Shown here one piece after another: positions 53,209 to 62,931 of a stretch of 64,000 nucleotides of DNA. Origin of the DNA: Mariniflexile sp. AS56 (GTDB taxonomy: Bacteria; Bacteroidota; Bacteroidia; Flavobacteriales; Flavobacteriaceae); the NCBI RefSeq assembly GCF_030552475.1, contig NZ_JAUPED010000002.1:310001-374000 (forward strand). The letters run 5' to 3'. Both the position numbers and the translations under genes were made by a program. Under the pieces are notes generated by a model. The model made no database searches and was not told the DNA's origin. It saw only the letters and a program-made list of their open reading frames with translations. The number at the start of each line of letters is the position of its first letter. Within the stretch, counting starts at the first letter, position 1.

Positions 53209-55641
53209 ATGCTTAGACCGTTTTTAGCCTACATTCTATTCCTAAATACTTTATTTAGTTTTTCACAAGATATTATTTTAACGGGTACTGTAGTAGATCA
53301 AAGTAATTTACCAGTAGCTTTTTCTAATATAGTACTCTATAGTAGTGCTGATGTTAAACTTATTAACGGAACTACAAGTGATGAAAACGGGGTGTTTCAA
53401 TTCAAAAACCTTACTGCGAATACTTATACGGTAATAATTAGTTTTTTAGGGTTTGAAGAACAGAGTATGGTTATTGATCTTGATAAAACTAAAAACATTG
53501 GGGTTATTGTTCTCAAAGAAAAGTTGGAAAGCTTAGATGGTGTTACCATTATTTCAAAACGACCAACGGTTAAACGTATGGTAGATCGCTTGGTTTTTAA
53601 TGTTGAAAACTCCACACTTTCTAATAATAATGTATTAGATGTTTTAAAGCATACACCAGGTGTTTTGGTGCATGATGGGGTTATTACAGTAAAACAGTCA
53701 ACGCCTACAGTTTATATAAATGATAGAAAAGTGCACTTGTCCTCTAGTGAAATACAGCAACTTTTAGAGGGCACTACAGCTAGTAATATAAAGTCTATTG
53801 AAGTTATTACAAGCCCTCCTGCAAAATACGAAGCAGAAGGAGGCGCTGTTATTAATATAGTAACGAGTAAAAATATTATTGCAGGATATAACGGGAGTGT
53901 TTTTGGCAACTATAAACAAGGTAGTGAGTACCCAAAGTATTCGCTTGGAACGAGTCATTTTTTTAAAACAGACAAGTTAAACACTTATTTCAACTATAGT
54001 GGCAACCCAAGAAAAGATTATAGGCATAATAATGAGTCTATTAATTTTATAGAGAATGATGAGAATACAACAAGCTGGGAAACTGATTTTAAAAGGACTC
54101 GAAAATCTTCCAATCATAATATAAATGCGAATATTGACTATGAGTTGAATTCTAATAATAGTTTAGGTTTTTCCACAAGTATATTAGTGGCCCCGAGAAA
54201 AAACTCAAAAACTCATGTAAATTCGAACACAGATGTTTTTGGTGTTGGTCACGTCTTAGATTCTACATTTAACTCCATGAATCGACTGGCAGAAGAAACG
54301 TTTAATATGGCTTTTACGCTCGATTACATACATAAATTTAAAAAAGAAGGTGAAAAACTACTTGCAAGTGCCCATCATACAAATTATGACTTCTCGAGTT
54401 TTCAAGATGTAAAAACAGGTTATTTCTTGCCAAATGAAACAACAGCTTTTAGAAATAATAATTTTCAAACCTTTTCAAGTCAGAATATAGAATTGTTTAC
54501 AGGGCAAATAGATTATGAGTTACCTTTTAGTAAATCAGGGCAATTTGAAACGGGCGCTAAAGTTTCGAGTATAAATTCTGAGAGTATTTTAACCCAGTAT
54601 ATTTTTGAAAACGGTGAGAAAGTAGTTGATTTACAAATGTCGGATACTTTTCTGTATGACGAACTTAATTACGCAGTATACAGCTCTTTTTCGAATGAAT
54701 GGGAGAAATGGAGTTTGAAGTCTGGTCTTCGTGTTGAATACACAGATATTACAGGAAATTCATTATCAACCAATACTGTAAATAAAAGAGATTACATGAA
54801 ATTCTTCCCGTCTTTACACGTGTTGAATAGATTAAATGAAAACAATGATATTTATTTTAGTTACAATAAGCGTATATATCGCCCCAGATATAGCGAATTA
54901 AACCCTTTTAAGTATTTCTTAAATGATAATGCCTATATAGCAGGAGACCCTGATTTAAAGCCACAGATTGATGATGTATTTACTTTAGGTTACACCTTTA
55001 ATAAAGATTATACCTTTGAGTTGTATTACCGTTATGAAAATAATCCAACTCTAGAAATAACTTTTCAAGACAACGAGGAAAACATTTTAAAGTACATTAA
55101 CACCAATATTGACCATAGTGTTTCTTATGGTTTGGATTTTATGACTTACACTAAATTGGCTAAACGTTGGAACATATATGTGCTATCCTCGTTATTTTAT
55201 TATGAGAATGAGTTTTATGCCTTAGAGAGTAATAATGAATTAACTCAGAATGAAAAATGGTCACTGTATGGAAATGTAGTTAACTATTTCTCACTTTTAA
55301 AAGATAATAGTTTAAACTTGAGTATATCGTATCAATATATCTCTCCGTTATTTAATGGGCCAACGCTTGTTAGTAGTCGCCATGGACTTGATTTAAACAT
55401 TAAAAAGTCTTTGTGGAATAATAAAGCCTCGGTAAGTTTAGGGTTTGTTGATATGTTTAATAATCAAAACTTCAATACCTCTACTAAGTATTCAAATCAA
55501 GATGTAAATACAATTACTAGAGTAGAGAATAGGCTTTTTACCTTCGGCTTTAATTATAAATTTGGAAATGCGAGTCTTAAGAACAATCAAAGACAAATTG
55601 ATTTAGAAGAACGCGATAGATTGAATTCTAAAAAAGATTAA
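53209..55641 (+). CDS. TonB-type outer-membrane beta-barrel protein with CarboxypepD_reg domain
   Basis: An 810-residue outer-membrane protein. A signal peptide (about 1-20, ending FSFSQ) is followed by a CarboxypepD_reg-like beta-sandwich (LTGTVVDQSNLPVAFSNIVLYS, about 25-105), a plug-like region (NVLDVLKHTPGVLVHDG, about 138-155; ITSPPAKYEAEGGAVINIVT) and a large barrel of the OMP_b-brl_3 type. No clear TonB box is visible. Such proteins take up or bind ligands at the outer membrane; the substrate is unknown. No SusD partner is nearby. A degraded copy of its last ~500 bp follows directly downstream. Confidence 0.9.
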   Translation: MLRPFLAYILFLNTLFSFSQDIILTGTVVDQSNLPVAFSNIVLYSSADVKLINGTTSDENGVFQFKNLTANTYTVIISFLGFEEQSMVIDLDKTKNIGVIVLKEKLESLDGVTIISKRPTVKRMVDRLVFNVENSTLSNNNVLDVLKHTPGVLVHDGVITVKQSTPTVYINDRKVHLSSSEIQQLLEGTTASNIKSIEVITSPPAKYEAEGGAVINIVTSKNIIAGYNGSVFGNYKQGSEYPKYSLGTSHFFKTDKLNTYFNYSGNPRKDYRHNNESINFIENDENTTSWETDFKRTRKSSNHNINANIDYELNSNNSLGFSTSILVAPRKNSKTHVNSNTDVFGVGHVLDSTFNSMNRLAEETFNMAFTLDYIHKFKKEGEKLLASAHHTNYDFSSFQDVKTGYFLPNETTAFRNNNFQTFSSQNIELFTGQIDYELPFSKSGQFETGAKVSSINSESILTQYIFENGEKVVDLQMSDTFLYDELNYAVYSSFSNEWEKWSLKSGLRVEYTDITGNSLSTNTVNKRDYMKFFPSLHVLNRLNENNDIYFSYNKRIYRPRYSELNPFKYFLNDNAYIAGDPDLKPQIDDVFTLGYTFNKDYTFELYYRYENNPTLEITFQDNEENILKYINTNIDHSVSYGLDFMTYTKLAKRWNIYVLSSLFYYENEFYALESNNELTQNEKWSLYGNVVNYFSLLKDNSLNLSISYQYISPLFNGPTLVSSRHGLDLNIKKSLWNNKASVSLGFVDMFNNQNFNTSTKYSNQDVNTITRVENRLFTFGFNYKFGNASLKNNQRQIDLEERDRLNSKKD

Positions 55642-55661
55642 AAATATTGTTTTATTTTTTA

Positions 55662-56134
55662 TACAGAAATACTTGATTGGATAAACTTTGGAGGATTTAT
55701 GTATTATTCTCGTTGTTCTATTACGATAATGAATTTTATATTTTAGAAATTATTAAAAAATAAACTCAAAATGAAAAACGGACGTTATATCTTAATGGGA
55801 TAAATTAGTTCGCTTTACTTAATAATAGTTTAGATGTAAGTGTCGTTTATCAAAATATAATAGACTAACGCTTATTAGTGGTCATCAGCTTGATACGTAT
55901 TAAAAATCTTTATGGTACCAAAGTGCTTCTATTAATTTATCTTATATAGACATGTTTAAAGGCTAGAATTTCAATAGTTCAACGAAGAACAGGAATCAGA
56001 ATGTGATGCAATAAGAAGGGGAGAGGATAGGTTGATTTGGCTTTAATTATAAATTTGGAAACGCTAGTCTTAAGACCAATCAAAGACAAATTGATTTAGA
56101 AGAACGAGATAGATTGAATTCTAAGAAAGATTAA
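55662..56134 (+). pseudogene. Decayed second copy of the 3' end of the TonB-type gene
   Basis: The segment aligns by eye with 55150-55641. The last about 95 bp (56041-56134) differ at only a handful of positions from 55548-55641 and keep the same stop; the earlier part is much more diverged, with stop codons and indels (for example 55862-55866 and 55965-55970). The similarity continues about 25 bp beyond the stop into the end of the convergent membrane protein gene, so the repeat crosses that gene boundary. The offset between the two stops is 493 bp. It is a non-functional relic. Confidence 0.85.
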
Positions 56135-56670
56135 AAATATTGTTTAATTTTTTGCCAGAAATTTTTAGGAGATATTTTAAATTCTTCTTCCAGTTCTTCT
56201 AGTGATTTATTAGCTGAATTTATTTCATTAAAAATTCGTGCTCGCACTAAGTATATTGACGGAATGACAATTGCCATTATAGGTAGCATATATATTAATT
56301 GAAATTTGTCAAGAAACTGATCATCATAGAAAACACTAACTATCTGAAATATATACATGGCAATTGGTACTAGTAATACATGATACCACCAATGTCTATT
56401 TGTAAAAAACCAAATTAAAATTAATAAAAGAGGTATGGCTTTACCTGTAATGATCCACATGGCTGTATTGGCATTTTCGAAAAAACCACTATTGTATGTG
56501 AACAAAAAAGTGTTCCAAACTTTTTCATTAGGAACACTTTCGTACAGAGAAAATAAATAAGGAGTTATTGCTAAAATAGTAGCAATAATACTACCTATTA
56601 TTAAGCTTTTTTTATCCGTTGGTAGGTACTTTGATTGTAGATCTTTCAACTTTGGCTGATTGCTGTCCAT
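56131..56670 (-). CDS. Conserved membrane protein of unknown function
   Basis: A 179-residue protein with four hydrophobic segments (about 22-42, 75-88, 92-112, 124-143) and a short acidic C-terminal helix (KSLEELEEEF). I do not recognise the family. Its stop shares bases with the end of the decayed TonB-type copy, and its first 59 bp overlap the end of the small secreted-peptide gene in another frame, which suggests coupled translation. Confidence 0.7.
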   Translation of the reverse strand: MDSNQPKLKDLQSKYLPTDKKSLIIGSIIATILAITPYLFSLYESVPNEKVWNTFLFTYNSGFFENANTAMWIITGKAIPLLLILIWFFTNRHWWYHVLLVPIAMYIFQIVSVFYDDQFLDKFQLIYMLPIMAIVIPSIYLVRARIFNEINSANKSLEELEEEFKISPKNFWQKIKQYF

Positions 56671-56755
56671 CTAAGTTAATTGTGTTAGCTGCATAAGCTG
56701 TGAACAACATTCCTCCGAAGATCGCTACTGCGATTAAATAATTTTTAGTTTTCAT
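56612..56755 (-). CDS. Small secreted peptide, 47 residues
   Basis: A short frame, too short for a normal ORF list. It starts at the ATG complementary to 56753-56755 and stops at 56612. The first about 23 residues are a clear signal peptide (positive MKTKN start, hydrophobic YLIAVAIFGGMLF core, TAYAA cleavage site) and the mature part is about 24 residues (NTINLDGQQSAKV onward). Short flavobacterial proteins of this pattern exist, as I recall, without known function. A -7 box lies 31 bp upstream. It overlaps the membrane protein gene by 59 bp. Confidence 0.7.
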   Translation of the reverse strand: MKTKNYLIAVAIFGGMLFTAYAANTINLDGQQSAKVERSTIKVPTNG

Positions 56756-56786
56756 TTTATAAGGGATTTAATTAATTAATATATCC

Positions 56787-56794
56787 CAAATGTA
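56787..56794 (-). promoter_or_regulatory. Candidate -7 promoter box for the small peptide gene
   Basis: The minus strand reads TACATTTG (TAnnTTTG), 31 bp before the ATG at 56755. This supports the short gene being expressed and reading into the overlapping membrane protein gene. No -33 TTG found. Confidence 0.45.
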
Positions 56795-56952
56795 AATAAA
56801 GACTAAGATGAAGAAAGTGTTTAAATGTTAAAATTATGTTAAAAACAATATTTATTTCGATTTTCTAGTGCGGTTTTCCCGTAATGCCCAATATTTTCTT
56901 GTTTTTTATAAGTTATTAACGATTTATTTATAACTGTATGCTTGGTTGTTTT

Positions 56953-57381
56953 TTAATTTTTTATGGTTAATTTTCTACTAGTTTCGCTATTAAGCTCAAA
57001 ATTTAATATATCAAAGTGATTATTTAAAATGGGGATGATGTGTTCGGGCCATTCAATTAAAACCCAATGATCGGAATCTAAATAATCTTCAATACCAAAA
57101 TTATAGGCTTCTTCTAAACTTTTTATTCTGTATAAATCAAAATGAAAAATTTTATCATTTTTCAATTCATATTCATTAACTATAGAGAAGGTTGGGCTGC
57201 TTACTTCGTCTGTACTTCCTAGTTCTTTTACTAAGCCCTTTATAAAAGTTGTTTTTCCAACTCCCATATCTCCATAAAACAATATGGTTTTTGATTTTAA
57301 ATGCTTGAGCAACTCTTTAACAACTGCATCAACATCAGCTAATTGATAATTAATTTCCAATTCTATATATTTAATAGGCAA
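56953..57381 (-). CDS. tsaE: tRNA threonylcarbamoyladenosine biosynthesis ATPase TsaE
   Basis: A 142-residue P-loop ATPase that partners TsaB/TsaD in making the t6A base of ANN-decoding tRNAs. Walker A is GDMGVGKTTF (37-46, Lys43); SSPTFSIVNEY and HFDLYRIKS are the conserved TsaE blocks; VLIEWPEHI is near the C-terminus. Length is normal. It follows porX on the same strand by 69 bp. Confidence 0.94.
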   Translation of the reverse strand: MPIKYIELEINYQLADVDAVVKELLKHLKSKTILFYGDMGVGKTTFIKGLVKELGSTDEVSSPTFSIVNEYELKNDKIFHFDLYRIKSLEEAYNFGIEDYLDSDHWVLIEWPEHIIPILNNHFDILNFELNSETSRKLTIKN

Positions 57382-57450
57382 TGTTACAAATTAAAAACAC
57401 AAAAAGCTAATAAAAAATGTATTTTATCGGTGATTTTTGTATTACATGGA

Positions 57451-59004
57451 CTACTTTGGGTTGAATACAGCAAAAGGTATAATCATTTCTTCAAGTGACA
57501 CACCACCATGCTGATACGTGTTTCTAAAATAACTTACATAATGATTATAGTTGTTCGGGTATGCGAAAAACAAGTCACTTTTCGCAAAAATATAAGAGCT
57601 ACTCATATTTATAGATGGTAGGTGTATTTCGTGAGGGTTTTTAAACACCAATACTTCTTTACTTTCATAAGTTAAACTACGTCCTGTTTTATAGCGTAAA
57701 TTTAAACTCGTGTCCCGATCACCAATTACTTTTGATGGGTTTTTAACGTTAATAGTCCCGTGGTCTGTTGTTAGTATCAGTTTAAACCCTAACTGTTGAG
57801 CATGTTGAATCATTTCTAAAAGCGGAGAGTTTTTAAACCAACTTAATGCTAGAGAGCGGTAGGCCTTATCATTAGACGCTAGTTCCTTAACAACTTCCAT
57901 TTCAGTTTTTGAATGTGAAAGCATATCTACAAAATTATAAACAACAACAGTTAAGTCGTTGTTTTTAAGTGACTTGAAGTTGTCTGCTAATTTTTTTCCT
58001 GCTTTTAAATTCGTGATTTTATAAAACTCGGTCGTTAAATGGTTTAATCCAAGGCGTTTTAATTGGGTGTTTAAAAAATCTTCCTCATGTAAATTTTTAC
58101 CGCCTTCATCCGTATCATTTTTCCAAAACTGCGGAAACAATTTTTCCATATCACTAGGCATTAATCCAGAAAATATGGCATTTCTAGCATATTGAGTGGC
58201 TGTTGGTAATATGCTAAAAAACGCTTCTTCTTTGTCCTTTTTATAATGGTTGTTAATGATGGGTTCAAATACTTTCCATTGGTCGTACCTTAAATTATCA
58301 ACAACAACTAAAAGGGTGGGTTGGTCTTTGCTTAATTCCGGTACAATTTTTTCTTTGAAAAGGGTGTGCGACATGATAGGAGCATCAGAGCGTTGGTCAA
58401 ACCATTTTGCATAATTCTTTTCAATAAATTTCCCGAATTGAATGTTAGCTTCGTTTTTTTGAGATTCTAAAATCTCAAACATGCCAGGATCTTCAATGTT
58501 TTCAAGTTGAATTTCCCAGTAAATCAGTTTTTGATACAAGGTAACCCATTCTTCATATGAATTCACCATAGCCAAATCCATCGCTATTTTTCTAAATTCT
58601 TGTTGGTAATTGGAGGTTGTTTTTTCTGAAACAAGTCTAGAATGGTCTAAATTCTTCTTTAAACTTAGTAGAATTTGGTTTGGGTTTACGGGTTTTATCA
58701 AGTAATCGGCAATTTTATTACCAATAGCTTCCTCCATAATATACTCTTCTTCACTTTTTGTAATCATCACAACAGGAAGATTATCTTGCTTTTCTTTAAT
58801 TTCATTTAAAGTTTCAAGACCACTAAGTCCAGGCATGTTTTCATCTAAAAAAACAATGTCAAAATTCTCAGTTTCAAGTATATCAATGGCCTCCGTACCA
58901 CTTTTACAAGTGGTAATGGTGTAGTTGCGTTGTTGTAAAAATAATATATGAGGTTTCAGTAAATCAATTTCATCATCTACCCAAAGTATTTTTATTGTAT
59001 TCAT
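57451..59004 (-). CDS. porX: PorX: response regulator with PglZ-like domain, type IX secretion regulator
   Basis: A 517-residue two-domain protein. Residues 1-120 are a CheY-like receiver: Asp10 and Asp11 as the acidic pair, phospho-acceptor Asp54 in VFLDENMPG, Thr82 and Lys104. Residues about 210-515 are an alkaline-phosphatase-superfamily PglZ-like domain (LLVVVDNLRYDQW, LPTATQYARNAIFSGL, LILTTDHGTINV, YQHGGVSLEEMIIP). This architecture is PorX, which with PorY and SigP controls type IX secretion genes in Porphyromonas and relatives. No histidine-kinase partner is in the window. Recognition is by architecture and motifs. Confidence 0.93.
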   Translation of the reverse strand: MNTIKILWVDDEIDLLKPHILFLQQRNYTITTCKSGTEAIDILETENFDIVFLDENMPGLSGLETLNEIKEKQDNLPVVMITKSEEEYIMEEAIGNKIADYLIKPVNPNQILLSLKKNLDHSRLVSEKTTSNYQQEFRKIAMDLAMVNSYEEWVTLYQKLIYWEIQLENIEDPGMFEILESQKNEANIQFGKFIEKNYAKWFDQRSDAPIMSHTLFKEKIVPELSKDQPTLLVVVDNLRYDQWKVFEPIINNHYKKDKEEAFFSILPTATQYARNAIFSGLMPSDMEKLFPQFWKNDTDEGGKNLHEEDFLNTQLKRLGLNHLTTEFYKITNLKAGKKLADNFKSLKNNDLTVVVYNFVDMLSHSKTEMEVVKELASNDKAYRSLALSWFKNSPLLEMIQHAQQLGFKLILTTDHGTINVKNPSKVIGDRDTSLNLRYKTGRSLTYESKEVLVFKNPHEIHLPSINMSSSYIFAKSDLFFAYPNNYNHYVSYFRNTYQHGGVSLEEMIIPFAVFNPK

Positions 59005-59057
59005 TTATATGTTTTTAATAAGCATTATTAGCAATTTGTTCTTAGTATAGTCTATTA

Positions 59058-59081
59058 TATATACGTATATAATTATATTTG
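59058..59081 (+). promoter_or_regulatory. Palindrome and -7 box between porX and the HD gene
   Basis: TATATACGTATATA (59058-59071) is a perfect 14-bp palindrome; TATATTTG (59074-59081) is a TAnnTTTG -7 box 27 bp before the TTG start of the HD gene. The palindrome sits where a -10 to -35 region would be bound by a regulator. No -33 TTG at normal spacing. Confidence 0.4.
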
Positions 59082-59108
59082 TGTCTATTAAACCTTAACT
59101 TTTAAAGT

Positions 59109-60335
59109 TTGAACAAACTTAAAATATTAAACGACCCAATTTACGGATTTATTACGATTCCAAATTCCCTTATCTTCGATTTAATCCAGCATAAGTATTT
59201 TCAGCGTTTAAGAAGAATCACCCAAATGGGGATGTCCTATTTAGTTTATCCGGGGGCACATCACACCAGATTTCATCATGCCATAGGTTGCGTGTCTTTA
59301 ATGCAAAGAACCGTTAATGTACTTCGTTTTAAAGGGGTTACAATCTCTAATGAAGAAGAAACCGGCTTATATGTTGCTATTTTACTTCATGATATTGGCC
59401 ACGGGCCATTCTCGCACGCTATGGAACATAGCATTGTAGAAAACGTGTCTCATGAGCAAATTTCCTTGCTTTTCATGGAGCGTTTAAATAAAGAATTTAA
59501 CGGAAGTTTAACGCTTGCCATTCAAATTTTTAAGGGTGAATACCCTAGAAAGTTTATGTGCCAGCTTATTTCTGGGCAATTTGACATGGATCGCGCCGAT
59601 TATTTAAAACGCGATAGCTTTTACACGGGTGTTGCAGAAGGTAATGTAAACAGCGAACGCTTAATTACCATGCTTCATGTGGTGAATGATGAATTGGTAG
59701 TAGAAGAAAAAGGAATCTACAGTGTTGAGAAATTCTTGATTGCCAGACGTTTTATGTATTGGCAAGTGTACTTGCATAAAACAGGATTGGCTGCAGAGCA
59801 GTTGTTAATTAGAGTTTTAAAGCGTGCCAAAGAGTTGCATAATAGTAATCATAAACTAGAAGCAAGTAAACCGTTGTTGTATTTTTTAGAAAATAAAATA
59901 GCTATAGATGATTTTAACGAGAACACACTCGATGTGTTTTCACGTTTAGATGATTTTGATATTATCTCAGCCATGAAACATTGGCAATACGATTCCGATT
60001 TTGTGTTGAGTCATTTATGTGAAATGATTATTAATAGAAACCTATTAACTATCAAGCTGAAAAAGAAGCCTATAAAAGAAAAAGATTTACACAAACATTT
60101 ACAAAAGTTGATTACCACATATAATGTTACTGAAGAGGAAGCGAAATATTTTGTGTTCTCTGGTAGCATTTCAAATCAAGCCTATCAAAATAATCATACA
60201 GGGATAAATATTTTGCACAAATCGGGTAAAGTAGAAGACATTGTTAAGGCCTCCGATCAGCTTAATCTAAAAGCGCTATCAAAACCAATAACTAAGTACT
60301 ATATATGTTACCCAAAAGAGGCAATAAGCAAATAA
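59109..60335 (+). CDS. HD-domain phosphohydrolase (SAMHD1/dGTPase-like)
   Basis: A 408-residue cytoplasmic HD protein. GAHHTRFHHAIG (49-60) supplies metal-binding histidines and ILLHDIGHGPFSHAMEH (91-107) the HD pair (His94, Asp95); FDMDRADYLKRDSFYTG is the conserved third block. Relatives are dNTP triphosphohydrolases or related nucleotide phosphatases. No in-frame ATG exists before these motifs; the start is a TTG at 59109, giving NKLKILNDPIYGFITIPN, the family's usual beginning. Divergent from porX; substrate unknown. Confidence 0.88.
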   Translation: MNKLKILNDPIYGFITIPNSLIFDLIQHKYFQRLRRITQMGMSYLVYPGAHHTRFHHAIGCVSLMQRTVNVLRFKGVTISNEEETGLYVAILLHDIGHGPFSHAMEHSIVENVSHEQISLLFMERLNKEFNGSLTLAIQIFKGEYPRKFMCQLISGQFDMDRADYLKRDSFYTGVAEGNVNSERLITMLHVVNDELVVEEKGIYSVEKFLIARRFMYWQVYLHKTGLAAEQLLIRVLKRAKELHNSNHKLEASKPLLYFLENKIAIDDFNENTLDVFSRLDDFDIISAMKHWQYDSDFVLSHLCEMIINRNLLTIKLKKKPIKEKDLHKHLQKLITTYNVTEEEAKYFVFSGSISNQAYQNNHTGINILHKSGKVEDIVKASDQLNLKALSKPITKYYICYPKEAISK

Positions 60336-60403
60336 TTTACGGTTAATTATATGGTTTCGATTTTAATTATCTGTAAATCAGTATTTAACAATAAGAAAGC
60401 GCA

Positions 60404-60437
60404 TTTGAAAAAGTTTAGTACATTTTTCCTATTTTTG
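60404..60437 (+). promoter_or_regulatory. Promoter of the lpxD-lpxC/fabZ-lpxA-efp operon
   Basis: TTTG at 60404-60407 and TATTTTTG at 60430-60437 are separated by 22 bp, matching the Bacteroidota -33/-7 pair. The GTG start of lpxD is 36 bp downstream of the -7 box. This is the best-formed promoter in the window. Confidence 0.65.
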
Positions 60438-60472
60438 CCAAACCTATTATAAAAAACAAAAAACTTTAAAGG

Positions 60473-61495
60473 GTGAAATTTACAGCACAACAAATAGCAG
60501 GGATTTTAGAAGGTGATGTGGTTGGTAATCCAGATGCTGAAGTGTCAAAACTTTCTAAAATTGAAGAAGGTTTTGAAGGCTCTTTAACGTTTTTAGCAAA
60601 CCCAAAATACACACCTCATATATATAGTACCAAGGCTTCTATTACTATTGTGAACAAATCTTTTGTTCCTGAAAACACAGTTGAAACAACATTAATTAAA
60701 GTTGAAGACGCTTATTTAGCCTTTTCGAAAATTCTAGAATATTACCATGCCATTAAGCTTAATAAGGTTGGTATAGAGCAACCTTGTTTTATTTCAGAAT
60801 CTGCCAGTTATGGAGATGCTGTTTATGTTGGCGCATTTTCATACATTAGCGACCATGTTAAGATTGGCGATAATGTTAAAATATTTCCAAACGCCTATAT
60901 TGGAGAAAATGTGGTTATTGGAGATAATACCATTATTTTTTCTGGAGCAAAAATTTACTCAGAAACCATAATCGGGCAATCTTGTGTTATAAATTCAGGG
61001 GTTGTTATTGGGGCTGATGGTTTTGGTTTTGCACCGAATGAAAAGGGAGGCTATAATAAAATACCTCAAACAGGAAATGTTATTATTGAAGATTATGTAG
61101 ATATTGGTGCTGCTACAACAATTGATAGAGCGACTATTGGCTCCACTATTATTCGTGAGGGCGCTAAGCTAGACAACCATATTCAAATTGCACATGGTGT
61201 AGAAATTGGTAAACACACTGTTATTGCAGCGCAATCTGGTGTTGCTGGGTCTACTAAAATTGGTGATAATTGTCAAATTGGTGGTCAAGTAGGTATTGCT
61301 GGACATATTGTTATTGGCAATAATGTAAAAATACAAGCGCAATCTGGTATTGCAAGAAATGTAAAAGACAACGAAGTGCTTCAAGGTTCGCCAGCACTTA
61401 GTTTAACCGACTATAATAAATCGTACGTTCACTTTAAGAACTTACCTAAGATTGTTAGAAATATTAATGATTTAGAGAAAAATAAATGGGAATAG
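60473..61495 (+). CDS. lpxD: UDP-3-O-acylglucosamine N-acyltransferase LpxD
   Basis: A 340-residue enzyme adding the N-linked hydroxyacyl chain in lipid A synthesis. The N-terminal uridine-binding domain ([13 protein letters not shown]) is followed by a left-handed beta-helix with hexapeptide turns (about 105-320); ADGFGFAPN and [12 protein letters not shown] (His241, catalytic position) are diagnostic. Translation begins at a GTG at 60473; no in-frame ATG is nearby. Its last 10 bp overlap lpxC/fabZ. Confidence 0.95.
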   Translation: MKFTAQQIAGILEGDVVGNPDAEVSKLSKIEEGFEGSLTFLANPKYTPHIYSTKASITIVNKSFVPENTVETTLIKVEDAYLAFSKILEYYHAIKLNKVGIEQPCFISESASYGDAVYVGAFSYISDHVKIGDNVKIFPNAYIGENVVIGDNTIIFSGAKIYSETIIGQSCVINSGVVIGADGFGFAPNEKGGYNKIPQTGNVIIEDYVDIGAATTIDRATIGSTIIREGAKLDNHIQIAHGVEIGKHTVIAAQSGVAGSTKIGDNCQIGGQVGIAGHIVIGNNVKIQAQSGIARNVKDNEVLQGSPALSLTDYNKSYVHFKNLPKIVRNINDLEKNKWE

Positions 61496-62892
61496 TAAAT
61501 ACTGAAATAAAGCAAAAAACCATAAAGAACGAGGTTTCTTTAATGGGTGTTGGTTTACACACAGGGAAAAATGTGACTTTAACTTTCAAACCAGCAGCAG
61601 CGAATACGGGTTTTGCCTTTAGACGTGTTGATTTAGAAGGTTTACCAATTATTGAAGCAGACGCCAATTATGTAACAAACACACAACGCGGTACCTGCTT
61701 AGAGAAAAATGGGGTTATCATACAAACTTCAGAGCATGTATTGGCTGCCTTAGTTGGTTTAGATATTGATAATGTTATTATTGAACTGAATGCTTCAGAG
61801 CCTCCTATTATGGATGGATCTTCTAAGTTTTTTGTTGAAGCTTTAGAAAAAGCCGAGATAGAAGAACTGGATGCTTTTAGAGAGGAATATGTTATTACAG
61901 ATATTGTTTCATATACCGATGAAGAAACGGGAAGTGAAATTTTAGTTATGCCTTCAAAAGAGTATCAAATTACTACTATGGTAGATTTTGGCACTAAAGT
62001 TTTAGGTACTCAAAACGCAACTTTAAATCAAATTTCAGATTTTAAAAATGACATTTCAAACGCAAGAACTTTTAGTTTTTTACATGAAATAGAAATGCTT
62101 CTTCAGCACGGACTTATAAAAGGTGGCGATTTAAATAACGCTATTGTTTATGTAGATAAGCCATTGTCTGAAGAAACCATGGCAAAGCTTAAAGTGGCTT
62201 TTAAAAAGGATAGTATTGCGGTAAAACCTAATGGTATTCTTGATAATTTGACTTTACACCACCCAAATGAAGCAGCAAGACATAAATTGTTAGATGTTTT
62301 AGGTGATTTAGCACTTATTGGTACCCGAATTAGAGGTAAAGTAATCGCTAACAAACCAGGTCATTTTGTAAACACACAGTTTGCCAAAAAGCTTTCTAAA
62401 CTTATTAAAAACGACCGTCGTAATAATGTGCCTAATATCGATTTGAATCAAACACCTTTAATGGATGTGACTCAAATTATGGCTATGTTACCTCACAGAC
62501 AACCATTTTTATTAATAGATAAGGTTTTTGAACTTTCTGATAGTCATGTGATTGCTCAGAAAAATGTAACTATGAATGAGTCCTTTTTTGCAGGTCACTT
62601 TCCAGGTGCTCCTGTAATGCCAGGAGTTCTAATCGTGGAAGCGATGGCGCAAACAGGTGGTGTGTTAGTTTTAAATACGGTTCCAGATCCAGAAAATTAC
62701 CTAACCTTTTTCATGAAAATGGATAATGTTAAGTTTAAACAAAAAGTGGTTCCAGGCGATACTTTAATTTTTAAATGTTCGTTAATAACGCCAATTCGTC
62801 GCGGAATTTGCCACATGCAGGGCTATGCATATGCAAACGGTAAACTATGTGCAGAAGCAGAGCTAATGGCTCAAATATCAAAAGTTAAATAA
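61486..62892 (+). CDS. lpxC/fabZ: Bifunctional LpxC deacetylase / FabZ dehydratase
   Basis: A 468-residue fusion typical of Bacteroidota. Residues about 1-305 are Lpx[27 protein letters not shown] (Glu83, and zinc ligand His84), then [20 protein letters not shown] with the other zinc ligands. Residues about 325-465 are Fab[15 protein letters not shown] and [22 protein letters not shown] with the catalytic His and Glu. The fusion carries the committed step of lipid A synthesis and a step of fatty-acid elongation. It overlaps lpxD by 10 bp. Confidence 0.97.
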   Translation: MGIVNTEIKQKTIKNEVSLMGVGLHTGKNVTLTFKPAAANTGFAFRRVDLEGLPIIEADANYVTNTQRGTCLEKNGVIIQTSEHVLAALVGLDIDNVIIELNASEPPIMDGSSKFFVEALEKAEIEELDAFREEYVITDIVSYTDEETGSEILVMPSKEYQITTMVDFGTKVLGTQNATLNQISDFKNDISNARTFSFLHEIEMLLQHGLIKGGDLNNAIVYVDKPLSEETMAKLKVAFKKDSIAVKPNGILDNLTLHHPNEAARHKLLDVLGDLALIGTRIRGKVIANKPGHFVNTQFAKKLSKLIKNDRRNNVPNIDLNQTPLMDVTQIMAMLPHRQPFLLIDKVFELSDSHVIAQKNVTMNESFFAGHFPGAPVMPGVLIVEAMAQTGGVLVLNTVPDPENYLTFFMKMDNVKFKQKVVPGDTLIFKCSLITPIRRGICHMQGYAYANGKLCAEAELMAQISKVK

Positions 62893-62931
62893 TTAAATCT
62901 ATATTGATTTATTAATAATAAAAACTAATAA

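Noticed and set aside
53424-53958. Several minus-strand open frames inside the TonB-type gene
   Set aside because: They are frame shadows of a strongly supported gene and show no motifs.
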